A DNA stretch of 43,935 nucleotides, taken from positions 1-43,935 of the forward strand of contig CAZOPF010000045.1 in assembly GCA_964581605.1 (NCBI GenBank), given 5' to 3'. Positions 17,890 through 25,523 of this stretch are shown one piece after another. This DNA comes from CAADGU01 sp964581605. Its GTDB lineage: Bacteria; Chloroflexota; Anaerolineae; Promineifilales; Promineifilaceae. The first letter of the stretch is position 1. Each line of letters starts with the position of its first letter. The translations under genes and the position numbers were made by a program. Below the pieces are notes generated by a model. That model was not told the DNA's origin, ran no database searches, and saw only the letters and a list, made by a program, of their open reading frames with translations.

Positions 17890-19224
17890 ATGACCAAGAA
17901 GCAAACAAAAACGGTAAGCGAAGATCAACAACGACAATCCCGTAAAGAAGTGCTGATGGCACGAAAGGAACGGGAGCAAAAACGCACCATCTATATTGGC
18001 ACGGCCGTTGTGGGCGGTATCCTGTTAGTCATTCTCCTGATAGCCATTATCAACGAGGCTTTTGTATCACCAAACCGGGCAGTAGCCACCATCAATGAAG
18101 ACAGCATTACGCTGCACGAGTGGCAAGAGCGGGTACGCCTGGAGCGGGCACAACGCATCATCTTTTTAGAAACACAATACGAATCCTTTGGCGATATTGG
18201 CCTGATTCAACAGTTCTATGGCCAGGTAATCAACGAACTCCTGCAACCAGAATTGCTGGGGCAGACAGTCCTCAATGAAATGGCCGAAGAGGTAATTGTT
18301 CTGCGGGCTGCCCAGGAGCGCGGCATTACGGTTACAGATGAGGATGTGGAGCAGGAGATTGGCAGCTCGTTCAACTTTTTTGGCGGCCAATCACCGACAC
18401 CTTTGCCAACGCCAACCGAGACCATTATGCCCACCCCTTCTCTCACGCCTATTCCAACGGTCGTGATCACCGAACCTCTGCCCACCCATACGCCCTTCCC
18501 CACCCCAACCCTGGGGCCAACAGCCACGCCACTGCCAACAGCAACACCAGTATCAGAAACCGCCTTTCAGGAAGAGTTTGGCAATCTGATGGCGCAATAT
18601 CGGGAATTGGGCGTTTCTGAAGCACAATACCGCGAATTTATTCGCTTCCAGCTTTATCGTGAAAAGCTGGCCGATGCCCTGGCTGAAGAACTCAATCTAT
18701 CATCAGAGGCTACCCAGGCTAGTTTCTTCTTTATGGCGTTTGACGATGAAGCATCAGCCAATGAAGCGCTGGCGCTGATTGAAGAAAATGGGTATTTGCA
18801 AACATGGAATGAATTGCGCAGCACACCTTTTGACCCAGAAGCCACGTCTACGCCTGTCGTTTCAGAAATTCTTTGGCGCACGCAGGATGAAGTGGAACAA
18901 TCTTTTGGTTCAGACGTGGCTGAAGCAGTTTTTACACAATCATTGAATGAGCCAGGCGCGATCCTTGTACAGGTGGTGGATGAGGAAACAAATCGTTACT
19001 ATCTGGTGATGGTTTCTGGGCGGGAGGTACGGCCGTTATCCGAAGCCGCTATCACCCAGGCCAAACAAGACCAACTCGCCAGCTTTATTGACGGCCGCCT
19101 CACCGGCAGCCTCACCTTCACCGAGTTTGATCGCGGCCGTGTGCCTGATACACCACGCCTGGACCCCATTTTCTACACGGCCCCCACAGCCACACCGGAT
19201 CCGTTGGGTACGGCCGTGCCATAA
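17890..19224 (+). CDS. membrane-anchored SurA/PpiC-like foldase
   Basis: A probable extracytoplasmic chaperone or peptidyl-prolyl isomerase. From the ATG at 17890 (444 residues): basic cytoplasmic tail, one membrane segment (IYIGTAVVGGILLVILLIAI, about 36-56), a SurA N-like domain beginning NRAVATINEDSITLHEWQERV, a Thr/Pro linker (about 170-230), and a parvulin-like region with SEILWRTQDEVEQSFG and a C-terminal SurA-N helix. The parvulin domain is divergent, so catalysis is uncertain. An in-frame ATG at 17836 overlaps the rpsR stop (ATGA) and would add 18 residues; neither start has a clear ribosome-binding site. A strong terminator follows. Confidence 0.78.
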   Translation: MTKKQTKTVSEDQQRQSRKEVLMARKEREQKRTIYIGTAVVGGILLVILLIAIINEAFVSPNRAVATINEDSITLHEWQERVRLERAQRIIFLETQYESFGDIGLIQQFYGQVINELLQPELLGQTVLNEMAEEVIVLRAAQERGITVTDEDVEQEIGSSFNFFGGQSPTPLPTPTETIMPTPSLTPIPTVVITEPLPTHTPFPTPTLGPTATPLPTATPVSETAFQEEFGNLMAQYRELGVSEAQYREFIRFQLYREKLADALAEELNLSSEATQASFFFMAFDDEASANEALALIEENGYLQTWNELRSTPFDPEATSTPVVSEILWRTQDEVEQSFGSDVAEAVFTQSLNEPGAILVQVVDEETNRYYLVMVSGREVRPLSEAAITQAKQDQLASFIDGRLTGSLTFTEFDRGRVPDTPRLDPIFYTAPTATPDPLGTAVP

Positions 19225-19249
19225 ACGAGAGTCCCGCCAACAAAACCCC

Positions 19250-19284
19250 AAAAGCCAGATTGCCAACGGTAATCTGGCTTTTTT
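19250..19284 (+). terminator. rho-independent terminator after rpsF-ssb-rpsR-foldase operon
   Basis: AAAAGCCAGATT (19250-19261) pairs perfectly with AATCTGGCTTTT (19271-19282) around a 9-base loop, ending in a run of six T. Its symmetry would let it work in both directions. Confidence 0.85.
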
Positions 19285-19327
19285 CTTGCAGACTTTTGGC
19301 TCACTTTCGTGTAAAATAGTGAACATA

Positions 19328-20107
19328 ATGCAAAGAGAGCAAGAAAACCCCTGGCAATCCGACTCATCCTGGCTTCATTGGTTACTCGATAACATCCGGC
19401 TCGTGATTTTTCTGGCAGCAGCTCTGGCCGGTATGTTAGTTGTGTATTGGTATTTCAGCCCCGAAGAGGCCACAGCGGAAATTATTGCAGCTACCACCCA
19501 GGGCACTCTATCAGCCCCCATTTATAAATCTGTCCCTGAACAGCCCGTGATCCAACGGCTGGCGCAAAGCCCCGGCCCGTTACGCATAGGCCTTATTGCT
19601 GGGCACAAAGGCAATGACAGTGGCGCGGTTTGCCCAGACGGGCTAACGGAAGCCCAGGTTGTAGAAAATATAGCCAACCAGGTGGCTGCCCAATTGCAGT
19701 CCGAAAGGATTCCCGTTGATATTTTGGAGGAGTTTGATGCCCGTCTGCCTCGCTATAGCGCCACCGCCCTCATCTCCATTCATGCCGACTCATGCGTGTA
19801 TTACCACGACCAGTTAACTGGTTTCAAAATTGCCAGTTCTTCTTACACTGACTCGTCCGCTCTGGAAGTGTGCATGGAACAGGAGTACGGCCGTGTCACC
19901 CAACTGTCTTACCACCCCCACACCATCACCGAACACATGACCGATTATCACGCTTTCCGCGAGATACCCCCAGGCGTTCCGGCCATCATCATAGAAGTCG
20001 GCTTTATGAACCTGGATCGAGACCTCCTCGCTAACCATTCGGATCTGTTAGCGGCCGGTGTTACCAGTGGCATCCATTGTTATCTTGCACAATCAGGTGT
20101 GCGATGA
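19328..20107 (+). CDS. membrane-anchored N-acetylmuramoyl-L-alanine amidase (Amidase_3)
   Basis: A zinc amidase that would cut the bond between MurNAc and the stem peptide. The 259 residues contain one N-terminal membrane segment (IRLVIFLAAALAGMLVVYWY, about 24-43) and an Amidase_3 domain: LIAGHKGNDSGAV (zinc His), the Glu in LTEAQVVENIA, SIHADSC (second His) and IEVGFMNLDRD (catalytic Glu). The ATG at 19328 sits about ten bases after a -10-like TAAAAT, so the leader may be very short. The stop overlaps the next ATG (ATGA at 20104-20107), coupling it to the YkuD gene: a cell-wall pair. Confidence 0.87.
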   Translation: MQREQENPWQSDSSWLHWLLDNIRLVIFLAAALAGMLVVYWYFSPEEATAEIIAATTQGTLSAPIYKSVPEQPVIQRLAQSPGPLRIGLIAGHKGNDSGAVCPDGLTEAQVVENIANQVAAQLQSERIPVDILEEFDARLPRYSATALISIHADSCVYYHDQLTGFKIASSSYTDSSALEVCMEQEYGRVTQLSYHPHTITEHMTDYHAFREIPPGVPAIIIEVGFMNLDRDLLANHSDLLAAGVTSGIHCYLAQSGVR

Positions 20108-21219
20108 CCAGCACAACATCTGCCCCACCATTAACGGCCGAAGAACTGGTACGCCAGGCACGGCAGGCTATTCAAGCGGGTAATCGGCCAGAAGCACGGC
20201 GGCTACTGCAAACGGCCGCCCGGCAAAACCCCTCAGACTACCGCATCTGGCTCTGGTTGGCCAGCGTTGCCCCCACACCACAAGCCAGTTTAGAATATGT
20301 GCAACGCGCTGAACGACTGCGCCCTGGTGATCCCCGCGTAGCCGAAGCACGTGCCTGGGCCGAGCAGCAGGCCCAAAAGCAAGCCGCCAAACAGGTGGCC
20401 ATAGCTCCTTCACCTGTCGAAATTCCCCTACCTAAATCCACCTCCCGTAAACGAAGATATTGGGTGGTTGGCGGCCTGTTCATACTGTTTCTGCTGCTTA
20501 TTCTCGGCAGTGTGGCACTTTGGAAATTTAGGGGAAACCAGGTTGTGGCGGCCGTGCCAGATGCCCATCCCAACAGTTCGCAAACGGCCGTCATCGTTCC
20601 CGGTGCCGGCGTCTCTGAAGAGTTGAGCTTTTCTCCGCCACTTAACAATATCTTGCCTGTACTACCGACAGGAACACCCACTCCCTATGTGCCTGCCAAA
20701 CCAATTGCCGCTAATCTGGGCAGCCAGCCTCGTGCCACCTGGACAGTAACACCCACCCCCACCCCCACCCCCACCCCAACGCCGACCTGGGCACCTACGT
20801 TTGTCAGCAGCAGCGGGAATGAATTTGAGACACGGCCGTTTGGTGTTGCGGCCGATGAAAAATGGATAGACGTTGACCTTTCCAGCCAGACTCTGCGAGC
20901 CTACGTGGGCAACGAACTGGTCTTCCAGACACTCATCTCCTCTGGTACATGGGAACACCCCACCGTTACCGGCCAGTTCCGCATATGGCTCACTTACCAG
21001 AGCCAGACAATGGACGGCAGCCTGCTAGGTTATGACTATTACCTGGAAAATGTGCCCTACGTCATGTACTTCTACAATGATTACGCCCTGCACGGCACAT
21101 TCTGGCACAACAACTTTGGCACCCCCATGAGTCATGGCTGCGTGAATATGAAAACCAGCGACGCCGAATGGGTATATTATTGGGCATCAGTTGGCACTCT
21201 GGTCAATGTCCACAATTAG
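20104..21219 (+). CDS. membrane-anchored L,D-transpeptidase (YkuD)
   Basis: Would form 3-3 peptidoglycan cross-links or attach proteins to the wall. The 371 residues comprise a TPR-like cytoplasmic helix pair (about 10-90; ARRLLQTAARQNPSDYRIWLWLA), a membrane segment (about 120-140, VVGGLFILFLLLILGSVAL), a Thr/Pro linker with an uninterrupted (TP)n stretch, and a YkuD domain (about 245-371) with catalytic C346 in MSHGCVNM and YALHGTFWHNNFG. It overlaps the amidase stop by 4 bases and ends 4 bases into the convergent HAD gene. An HTH-free N-terminal TPR on a YkuD protein is common in Chloroflexota (recall, not checked). Confidence 0.9.
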   Translation: MTSTTSAPPLTAEELVRQARQAIQAGNRPEARRLLQTAARQNPSDYRIWLWLASVAPTPQASLEYVQRAERLRPGDPRVAEARAWAEQQAQKQAAKQVAIAPSPVEIPLPKSTSRKRRYWVVGGLFILFLLLILGSVALWKFRGNQVVAAVPDAHPNSSQTAVIVPGAGVSEELSFSPPLNNILPVLPTGTPTPYVPAKPIAANLGSQPRATWTVTPTPTPTPTPTPTWAPTFVSSSGNEFETRPFGVAADEKWIDVDLSSQTLRAYVGNELVFQTLISSGTWEHPTVTGQFRIWLTYQSQTMDGSLLGYDYYLENVPYVMYFYNDYALHGTFWHNNFGTPMSHGCVNMKTSDAEWVYYWASVGTLVNVHN

Positions 21220-21830
21220 CCCCTCTCTATTCCCCAATTTCGCTTTAGCACACCCGCAAGATCAAGCCCCGGCTTAAAATGAACGGTATGCAGGCCAACT
21301 GCCTGTGCGCCCGCAATGTTATGGGCGAAATCATCAATAAACAGTGCTTCCTGTGGCTGGCAGCCTAATCGTTCCAAAGCAATGTGGTAAATGCGTGGGT
21401 CAGGTTTCATAATGCCTTCCTCGGCCGAAACCACAATCAGATCAAAAGCATCGGCAATGGTAAAGTGGTTGATCAACACATCGCGCAGGTCATCGAAGGC
21501 ATTACTGATGAGGGCCGTCTGGTAAAACGGCCGTAACCCCCTTATCATCTCTACCAACTCTCCATCCAACACATCCCCCGCCCAAAAATCCTGCTGAAAC
21601 TGCGCCAGTTCCACCGCCGACAGGCCACACGTCTGCCCCACCCATTGCCACAAATCGTTATAGGTGATACGGCCGTACTGCGCCTGCCGCCCCATCTCAC
21701 TGTTAAACACCAACTGCTCTGCCCCATGTTCCGCCAGCCCCAACCGCTGCTCCCAACGGCGACGACCAGACCAATCCTGCGTCCGCAAAATTACCCCGCC
21801 AAAGTCAAAGATCACCGCTTTGATGGTCAT
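21216..21830 (-). CDS. HAD-superfamily hydrolase (subfamily IA)
   Basis: A 204-residue HAD phosphatase-like enzyme. Motif I reads VIFDFGGVI, so the usual second Asp of DxD is Gly, as in the YihX-like group (FDLGNV). Motif II is ALISNAF, motif III Lys is in MKPDPRIYHIAL, and motif IV is FIDDFAHNI. The substrate is unknown; small sugar phosphates are typical for relatives. It starts 9 bases after the lipoprotein gene stop, same strand, so the two are probably co-transcribed. Its 3' end overlaps the convergent YkuD gene by 4 bases. Confidence 0.9.
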   Translation of the reverse strand: MTIKAVIFDFGGVILRTQDWSGRRRWEQRLGLAEHGAEQLVFNSEMGRQAQYGRITYNDLWQWVGQTCGLSAVELAQFQQDFWAGDVLDGELVEMIRGLRPFYQTALISNAFDDLRDVLINHFTIADAFDLIVVSAEEGIMKPDPRIYHIALERLGCQPQEALFIDDFAHNIAGAQAVGLHTVHFKPGLDLAGVLKRNWGIERG

Positions 21831-21839
21831 TACTGCGCC

Positions 21840-22634
21840 TTACTCGCCTAACATCTTCAATTGATCATTGACAGAATTTAACCAACTTTGGGCTACACCA
21901 ATCTCATTGGTCAATAAAGCTCTTTGTAAATTATCAATGTTCTTTTCAGTTTGCCCATTGGCAATTGCTTCCTGGCAACCCGCTGTCCAGATTTCAGTAA
22001 CTTCCTTGAAATACTGGGCTGCATTTTGATAAACAGTATAAGCATCCTGTACTACCTGTATATCCTGGCTCACGTCCAGCGTGATGGTGGAGATGATTCG
22101 CTCTCGAATAGCAAGATTTTCTGGGCAGTTTACCGGTTCAAAAACCACACGAGGATTAGCACCTGCATGATGCCATCGGTTGATAGAAGTACGATACATA
22201 TCTATATCGGCCAGGGTATTGGTGATTTCTGTTTTTAAGGTGGTTAGGTTATCGGTGGTTGGTGCAGTGGTGGGGGGCACGGCCGTTGCTGCCGTGGCAG
22301 GTCTGGGCGTCGCCGTGGCCGTGGGCACGGCCGTAGCTGTATCTTCTGGCGTTGGCGTCCAGGTGGGGTACGGCGTATAGGTCGCCTGGGGTGTAAAAGT
22401 GGGCAATGGGGTATAGGTTGGATATGGCGTGTATGTTGGTTGCGCCGTTCCCGTTGGCACTGGCATGAGTGTATTTACAGGTGTGCTGGTGGGCAACGAT
22501 TGTATTGTGCTCTCAACAGCCATAGCCACCTGATTCTCTATGATACTGGTCGTTTCAGTGGCCGATTGGCTGCACCCCGCCAAAAACATCACACCGGCGG
22601 CAGTACAAAATAACAAGATGTTAAACCGGATCAT
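21840..22634 (-). CDS. lipoprotein with Thr/Pro-rich linker, unknown function
   Basis: Function not recognised. The 264 residues begin with a lipoprotein signal (ILLFCTAAGVMFLAGCS; lipobox LAGC) followed by a Thr/Pro/Tyr repeat region (about 50-135; repeated YPTYTPLPTFTP-like units) and a helical C-terminal domain (about 145-264) with two cysteines (EPVNCPEN, TAGCQEA) that could form a disulfide. The start at 22634 is supported by GGAGTG 6 bases upstream; the frame is open further upstream but without a lipobox context. It precedes the HAD gene. Confidence 0.8.
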   Translation of the reverse strand: MIRFNILLFCTAAGVMFLAGCSQSATETTSIIENQVAMAVESTIQSLPTSTPVNTLMPVPTGTAQPTYTPYPTYTPLPTFTPQATYTPYPTWTPTPEDTATAVPTATATPRPATAATAVPPTTAPTTDNLTTLKTEITNTLADIDMYRTSINRWHHAGANPRVVFEPVNCPENLAIRERIISTITLDVSQDIQVVQDAYTVYQNAAQYFKEVTEIWTAGCQEAIANGQTEKNIDNLQRALLTNEIGVAQSWLNSVNDQLKMLGE

Positions 22635-22716
22635 TGATTCACTCCAATTGAAATAGTTGTCAAAGACAAGAATGACGGGCACAGAAATATACCAAATGGT
22701 GGCAACTACCGCCACC

Positions 22717-23673
22717 CTAAAAGTAAGGCATAAGAGCAGCCACATCCGCATTACCACCAGAAAGGATAACGCCAACTCGTTGGCCGGGGGCATTGTATTG
22801 GCCGCTAAAGATCGGGGCCAATGCGGCCGCACCACTTGGTTCCACCACCAACTTGAGCCGCTGCCAGAGGAATTTGAGCGTTTCGATGATGGCGTGGTCA
22901 GATACGGCCGTCATATCATGCACATAGCGCGTCATCACAGCCAGATTACGTTCACCAATGGCACGGGTGCGCAACCCATCAGCGATGGTTTCCGGCACCT
23001 GATCCAGCTTCACAACCTGCCCCTCGCGCCAGGATTGGCCAGCATCAGCACCAGCGGCCGGCTCTACTCCTACCACCCGGCAGCCTGAACCGTGCCCGGT
23101 GCTGACACCGGCAGCCGCCAGCGCACAGCCACTGATCAACCCACCACCGCCCACTGGCACAAACAGCAAATCCAGATCACCTACATCGGCCAATAGTTCC
23201 TGCGCGGCCGTGCCCTGCCCGGCCATGATCTCCCAATTATCAAACGGATGAATAAGGGTATAGCCAAATTCCCCCATTAAATCAGCACACACCCTATCCC
23301 GATCAATTGCCGGGCAGGTGACAATCTGTGCACCATAACCAGCCGTAGCCGCTTTTTTTACCGCCGGTGAATCATCTGGCATGACAATGGTGGCCTTCAC
23401 ACCCAACAACTGCGCTGCCAATGCCAACCCTTGCGCATGGTTGCCACTAGAATGAGTAACAACCCCGGCCGCTTTTTGGGCCGCGCTCAACTGGCTCACG
23501 GCATTATATGCCCCACGAAATTTGAACGCGCCAACACGCTGGAAATTTTCGCACTTCAAGAAGATTTGCCGGCCGGTCAATTGATTCAGTGTGCGCGAGG
23601 TCATCACGGGGGTGCGAAGGGCCACACCTTGAATACGGTGGGCAGCCTGGGTTACGGCCTCAGGTTCTATCAT
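22717..23673 (-). CDS. threonine/serine dehydratase-like PLP enzyme
   Basis: A fold-type-II PLP enzyme of 318 residues. The PLP lysine is K51 in AFKFRGAYNA; SSGNHAQGLALAA is the phosphate and substrate loop; VPVGGGGLISG is the glycine-rich PLP-phosphate loop; ILSGGNAD is near the end. No C-terminal ACT domain is present, so it is not the isoleucine-regulated biosynthetic IlvA. It could be a catabolic threonine/serine dehydratase, serine racemase or hydroxyaspartate ammonia-lyase; sequence inspection cannot separate these. It lies 43 bases downstream of the GNAT gene. Confidence 0.88.
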   Translation of the reverse strand: MIEPEAVTQAAHRIQGVALRTPVMTSRTLNQLTGRQIFLKCENFQRVGAFKFRGAYNAVSQLSAAQKAAGVVTHSSGNHAQGLALAAQLLGVKATIVMPDDSPAVKKAATAGYGAQIVTCPAIDRDRVCADLMGEFGYTLIHPFDNWEIMAGQGTAAQELLADVGDLDLLFVPVGGGGLISGCALAAAGVSTGHGSGCRVVGVEPAAGADAGQSWREGQVVKLDQVPETIADGLRTRAIGERNLAVMTRYVHDMTAVSDHAIIETLKFLWQRLKLVVEPSGAAALAPIFSGQYNAPGQRVGVILSGGNADVAALMPYF

Positions 23674-23716
23674 CGGTCACTCCATCAAAACCCTCAGGGC
23701 TTTAGAACCCCTGGAT

Positions 23717-24559
23717 CTATATCTCCTTGCTCATCTCCACGCGCCGGAACGACTCAAAGTAACCAACCATTTGGAAACCCTGCCAGATGGCATCATCACT
23801 AAAATTTTCGGCAATAGCATCCTGGCGCTTGTGACGCTGGTGCATAATGCTCAAGACCGATTCAGTCACTTCGCGCGGGTCGCCTACTGTTACTTCCACC
23901 ACAATACGTGTCAGTTGCAGCAACCCGGCATGGTATGTTACCCAGCCACGCCCGCCATTGTGCAGCTCCACCAGTAACGCAGAGAGATTACGCACATTTT
24001 GAAACGTTTCTGTCTCATTCAACCAGTTCGGCCGCTCTTTGCGGTGCGAAAGCAAAATGATAGCATCCTCATGGTTAAGCGATGTCACTCGTTTGATGCG
24101 ATCTAAGGCTGCCTGACTGATATCGGGATTAGGCGGCCGCCGGGCCACCACCAGTTCACGCACATCCACAAAACCAAATTTGTAAAAAAGCTGGTGTGCT
24201 GGCGTATTACCTTTAATTACTTCCAGCCATACTGTTTTAACACCCAGGCGTTCACTTTCAGCCAACAAACCGGACATGATGGCAGAACCTGTGCCCAGCC
24301 GACGGCCGTAAGGCAGCACCCCCAACCGTGTAATCCAACTCCGCTCCCCACGCAAACCCAACATTCCCAATCCTAAAATCAGTTCAGCTTCCGCATCATA
24401 AACCACACAAGAGCTAGATAGAACAATGTCATGCACCCGCGCATACTCCTGAAAACGGGTAACATTCATCGGCATGGGCACCAAATAATCCATGCGCGTC
24501 TGGTTATATGCCTCAGTCAGGTCTTCAGGCGTAAACTGGTCAGCCGGTAAAATCTTCAT
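23717..24559 (-). CDS. GNAT-family acetyltransferase with unassigned C-terminal region
   Basis: The first 150 residues form a GNAT domain; the acetyl-CoA loop is LGVLPYGRRLGTGSAIM, followed by LEVIKGNTPAHQLFYKFGF. Residues 150-280 (LDRIKRVTSLNHEDAIILLS, RPNWLNETETFQNVRNLSAL, a beta-rich end) look like a second, degenerate GNAT-like half; double-GNAT proteins are common. The substrate is unknown. It is preceded by the response-regulator gene 59 bases away on the same strand. Confidence 0.8.
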   Translation of the reverse strand: MKILPADQFTPEDLTEAYNQTRMDYLVPMPMNVTRFQEYARVHDIVLSSSCVVYDAEAELILGLGMLGLRGERSWITRLGVLPYGRRLGTGSAIMSGLLAESERLGVKTVWLEVIKGNTPAHQLFYKFGFVDVRELVVARRPPNPDISQAALDRIKRVTSLNHEDAIILLSHRKERPNWLNETETFQNVRNLSALLVELHNGGRGWVTYHAGLLQLTRIVVEVTVGDPREVTESVLSIMHQRHKRQDAIAENFSDDAIWQGFQMVGYFESFRRVEMSKEI

Positions 24560-24618
24560 CTTGGCGCATATAGCAAGGATCGTTCGTTTACTCGCACCAT
24601 GCAGGCAACCCGTTTCTT

Positions 24619-24993
24619 TTACGATTGGCGGTTTTCCAGATAAGCAGCTATCTGAGCGGGAAAGGTGCGAATGTCAATCGGTTTCGTAATACAGCCATCA
24701 CACCCATAGCGCCGGGCAATTTCCATCGCTTTGTCCGGTGGCCAGGCTGTAATAGCCACAATGGGAATGGGCTGCATTTCGGGAATTTGACGCAGCAAGG
24801 TGACAACCGTCTGTCCATCCACATCCGGCAGACCCATATCCACCAGGATCAGATCCGGCTTTTCCTCGATAGCCAGGCTGACGCCACTCTCCCCATCTAA
24901 AGCATGAAGCAAGCGATAACCATGTGGCGTCAATACCCGTTCCACCAGCAATTTGTTGGCATAGTTATCTTCAATTTGCAATATCGTTATCAT
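24619..24993 (-). CDS. stand-alone CheY-like response regulator receiver
   Basis: A 124-residue receiver domain with no output domain. Acidic pocket E8-D9 (ILQIEDNYANK), phospho-acceptor D52 (LILVDMGLPDVDG), conserved Thr in PIVAITAW and Lys in GCITKPIDIR are all present, so it should be phosphorylatable. Position and style resemble single-domain regulators paired with hybrid or soluble kinases; the partner is not identifiable here. The ATG at 24993 follows GAGGAC. A start 15 codons upstream is possible but falls in repeat-like sequence. Confidence 0.9.
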   Translation of the reverse strand: MITILQIEDNYANKLLVERVLTPHGYRLLHALDGESGVSLAIEEKPDLILVDMGLPDVDGQTVVTLLRQIPEMQPIPIVAITAWPPDKAMEIARRYGCDGCITKPIDIRTFPAQIAAYLENRQS

Positions 24994-25004
24994 TTTGTCC
25001 TCGT

Positions 25005-25075
25005 TATCCGTAATTCGAGATGCGTGAGCCGTAAGCAAACCACAGAACGATTACCGCTACCGATTACGGATCACC
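25005..25075. repeat. short 7-mer repeat with inverted arms (locus A)
   Basis: Intergenic. ATCCGTAAT (25006-25014) is inverted at 25063-25071 as ATTACGGAT, with GAGATGCGTGAGCCGTAAGC-like heptameric text between. The same unit text (ccgtaat, cgtgat) recurs at 41028-41055. Confidence 0.6.
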
Positions 25076-25084
25076 GAACACGAC

Positions 25085-25339
25085 TCATGCCCCTGGTGGA
25101 GGAACGGGAAGCTGGTCAACGGGGATATTTTTCCATTTTTCTCCTTCGTCAATGAGCATCACGGGAATGCCATCCCGGATAGGGTATTTCATGCCACTGT
25201 CTGCACAAACGAGCCAACAGTTATGAACCAGCTCTAAGCGTCCTGGATCATCACCATATTGATCCGATTGCACAGCCAGAGGGCAGCGCAAAATTTCTAG
25301 CAAGTCTGGGCTAATGGGAGGTGCCTGGTAGTTGTTCAT
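25085..25339 (-). CDS. Trm112-like small zinc-ribbon-type protein
   Basis: An 84-residue relative of Trm112/UPF0434 proteins, which act as small activators or partners of methyltransferases. SPDLLEILRCPLA at the start and GMKYPIRDGIPVMLIDEGE at the end are diagnostic. Only C-P and CWLVC-type cysteines remain, so zinc binding may be partial. The gene is flanked by two repeat loci and has its own start at 25339. No partner methyltransferase is adjacent; the closest is at 29476-30270. Confidence 0.83.
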   Translation of the reverse strand: MNNYQAPPISPDLLEILRCPLAVQSDQYGDDPGRLELVHNCWLVCADSGMKYPIRDGIPVMLIDEGEKWKNIPVDQLPVPPPGA

Positions 25340-25402
25340 TTCATATCACTCCTTCAATATAGATCTATCGCCTTAGTGATCGTTTGCAAATAAGTTAGCG
25401 CT

Positions 25403-25480
25403 TGGTTAATTGGGTAATTAAGTAATTGAAGCGGCTAATTACCAAATGACTCCATTACATAATTACTGCACGGTTACTTA
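25403..25480. repeat. 8-mer taattggg-type micro-array (locus B)
   Basis: Intergenic between the Trm112-like gene and the ATPase-FGE gene. Units TAATTGGG, TAATTAAG, TAATTGAA are followed by inverted-type TAATTACC and ATAATTACTG. This is the same unit family as at 37831-37876 and 38940-39012. Confidence 0.6.
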
Positions 25481-25523
25481 GCAAGCCAGGGGAAGGATAA
25501 TGCGGCCGTGTCACTGCGGCAAA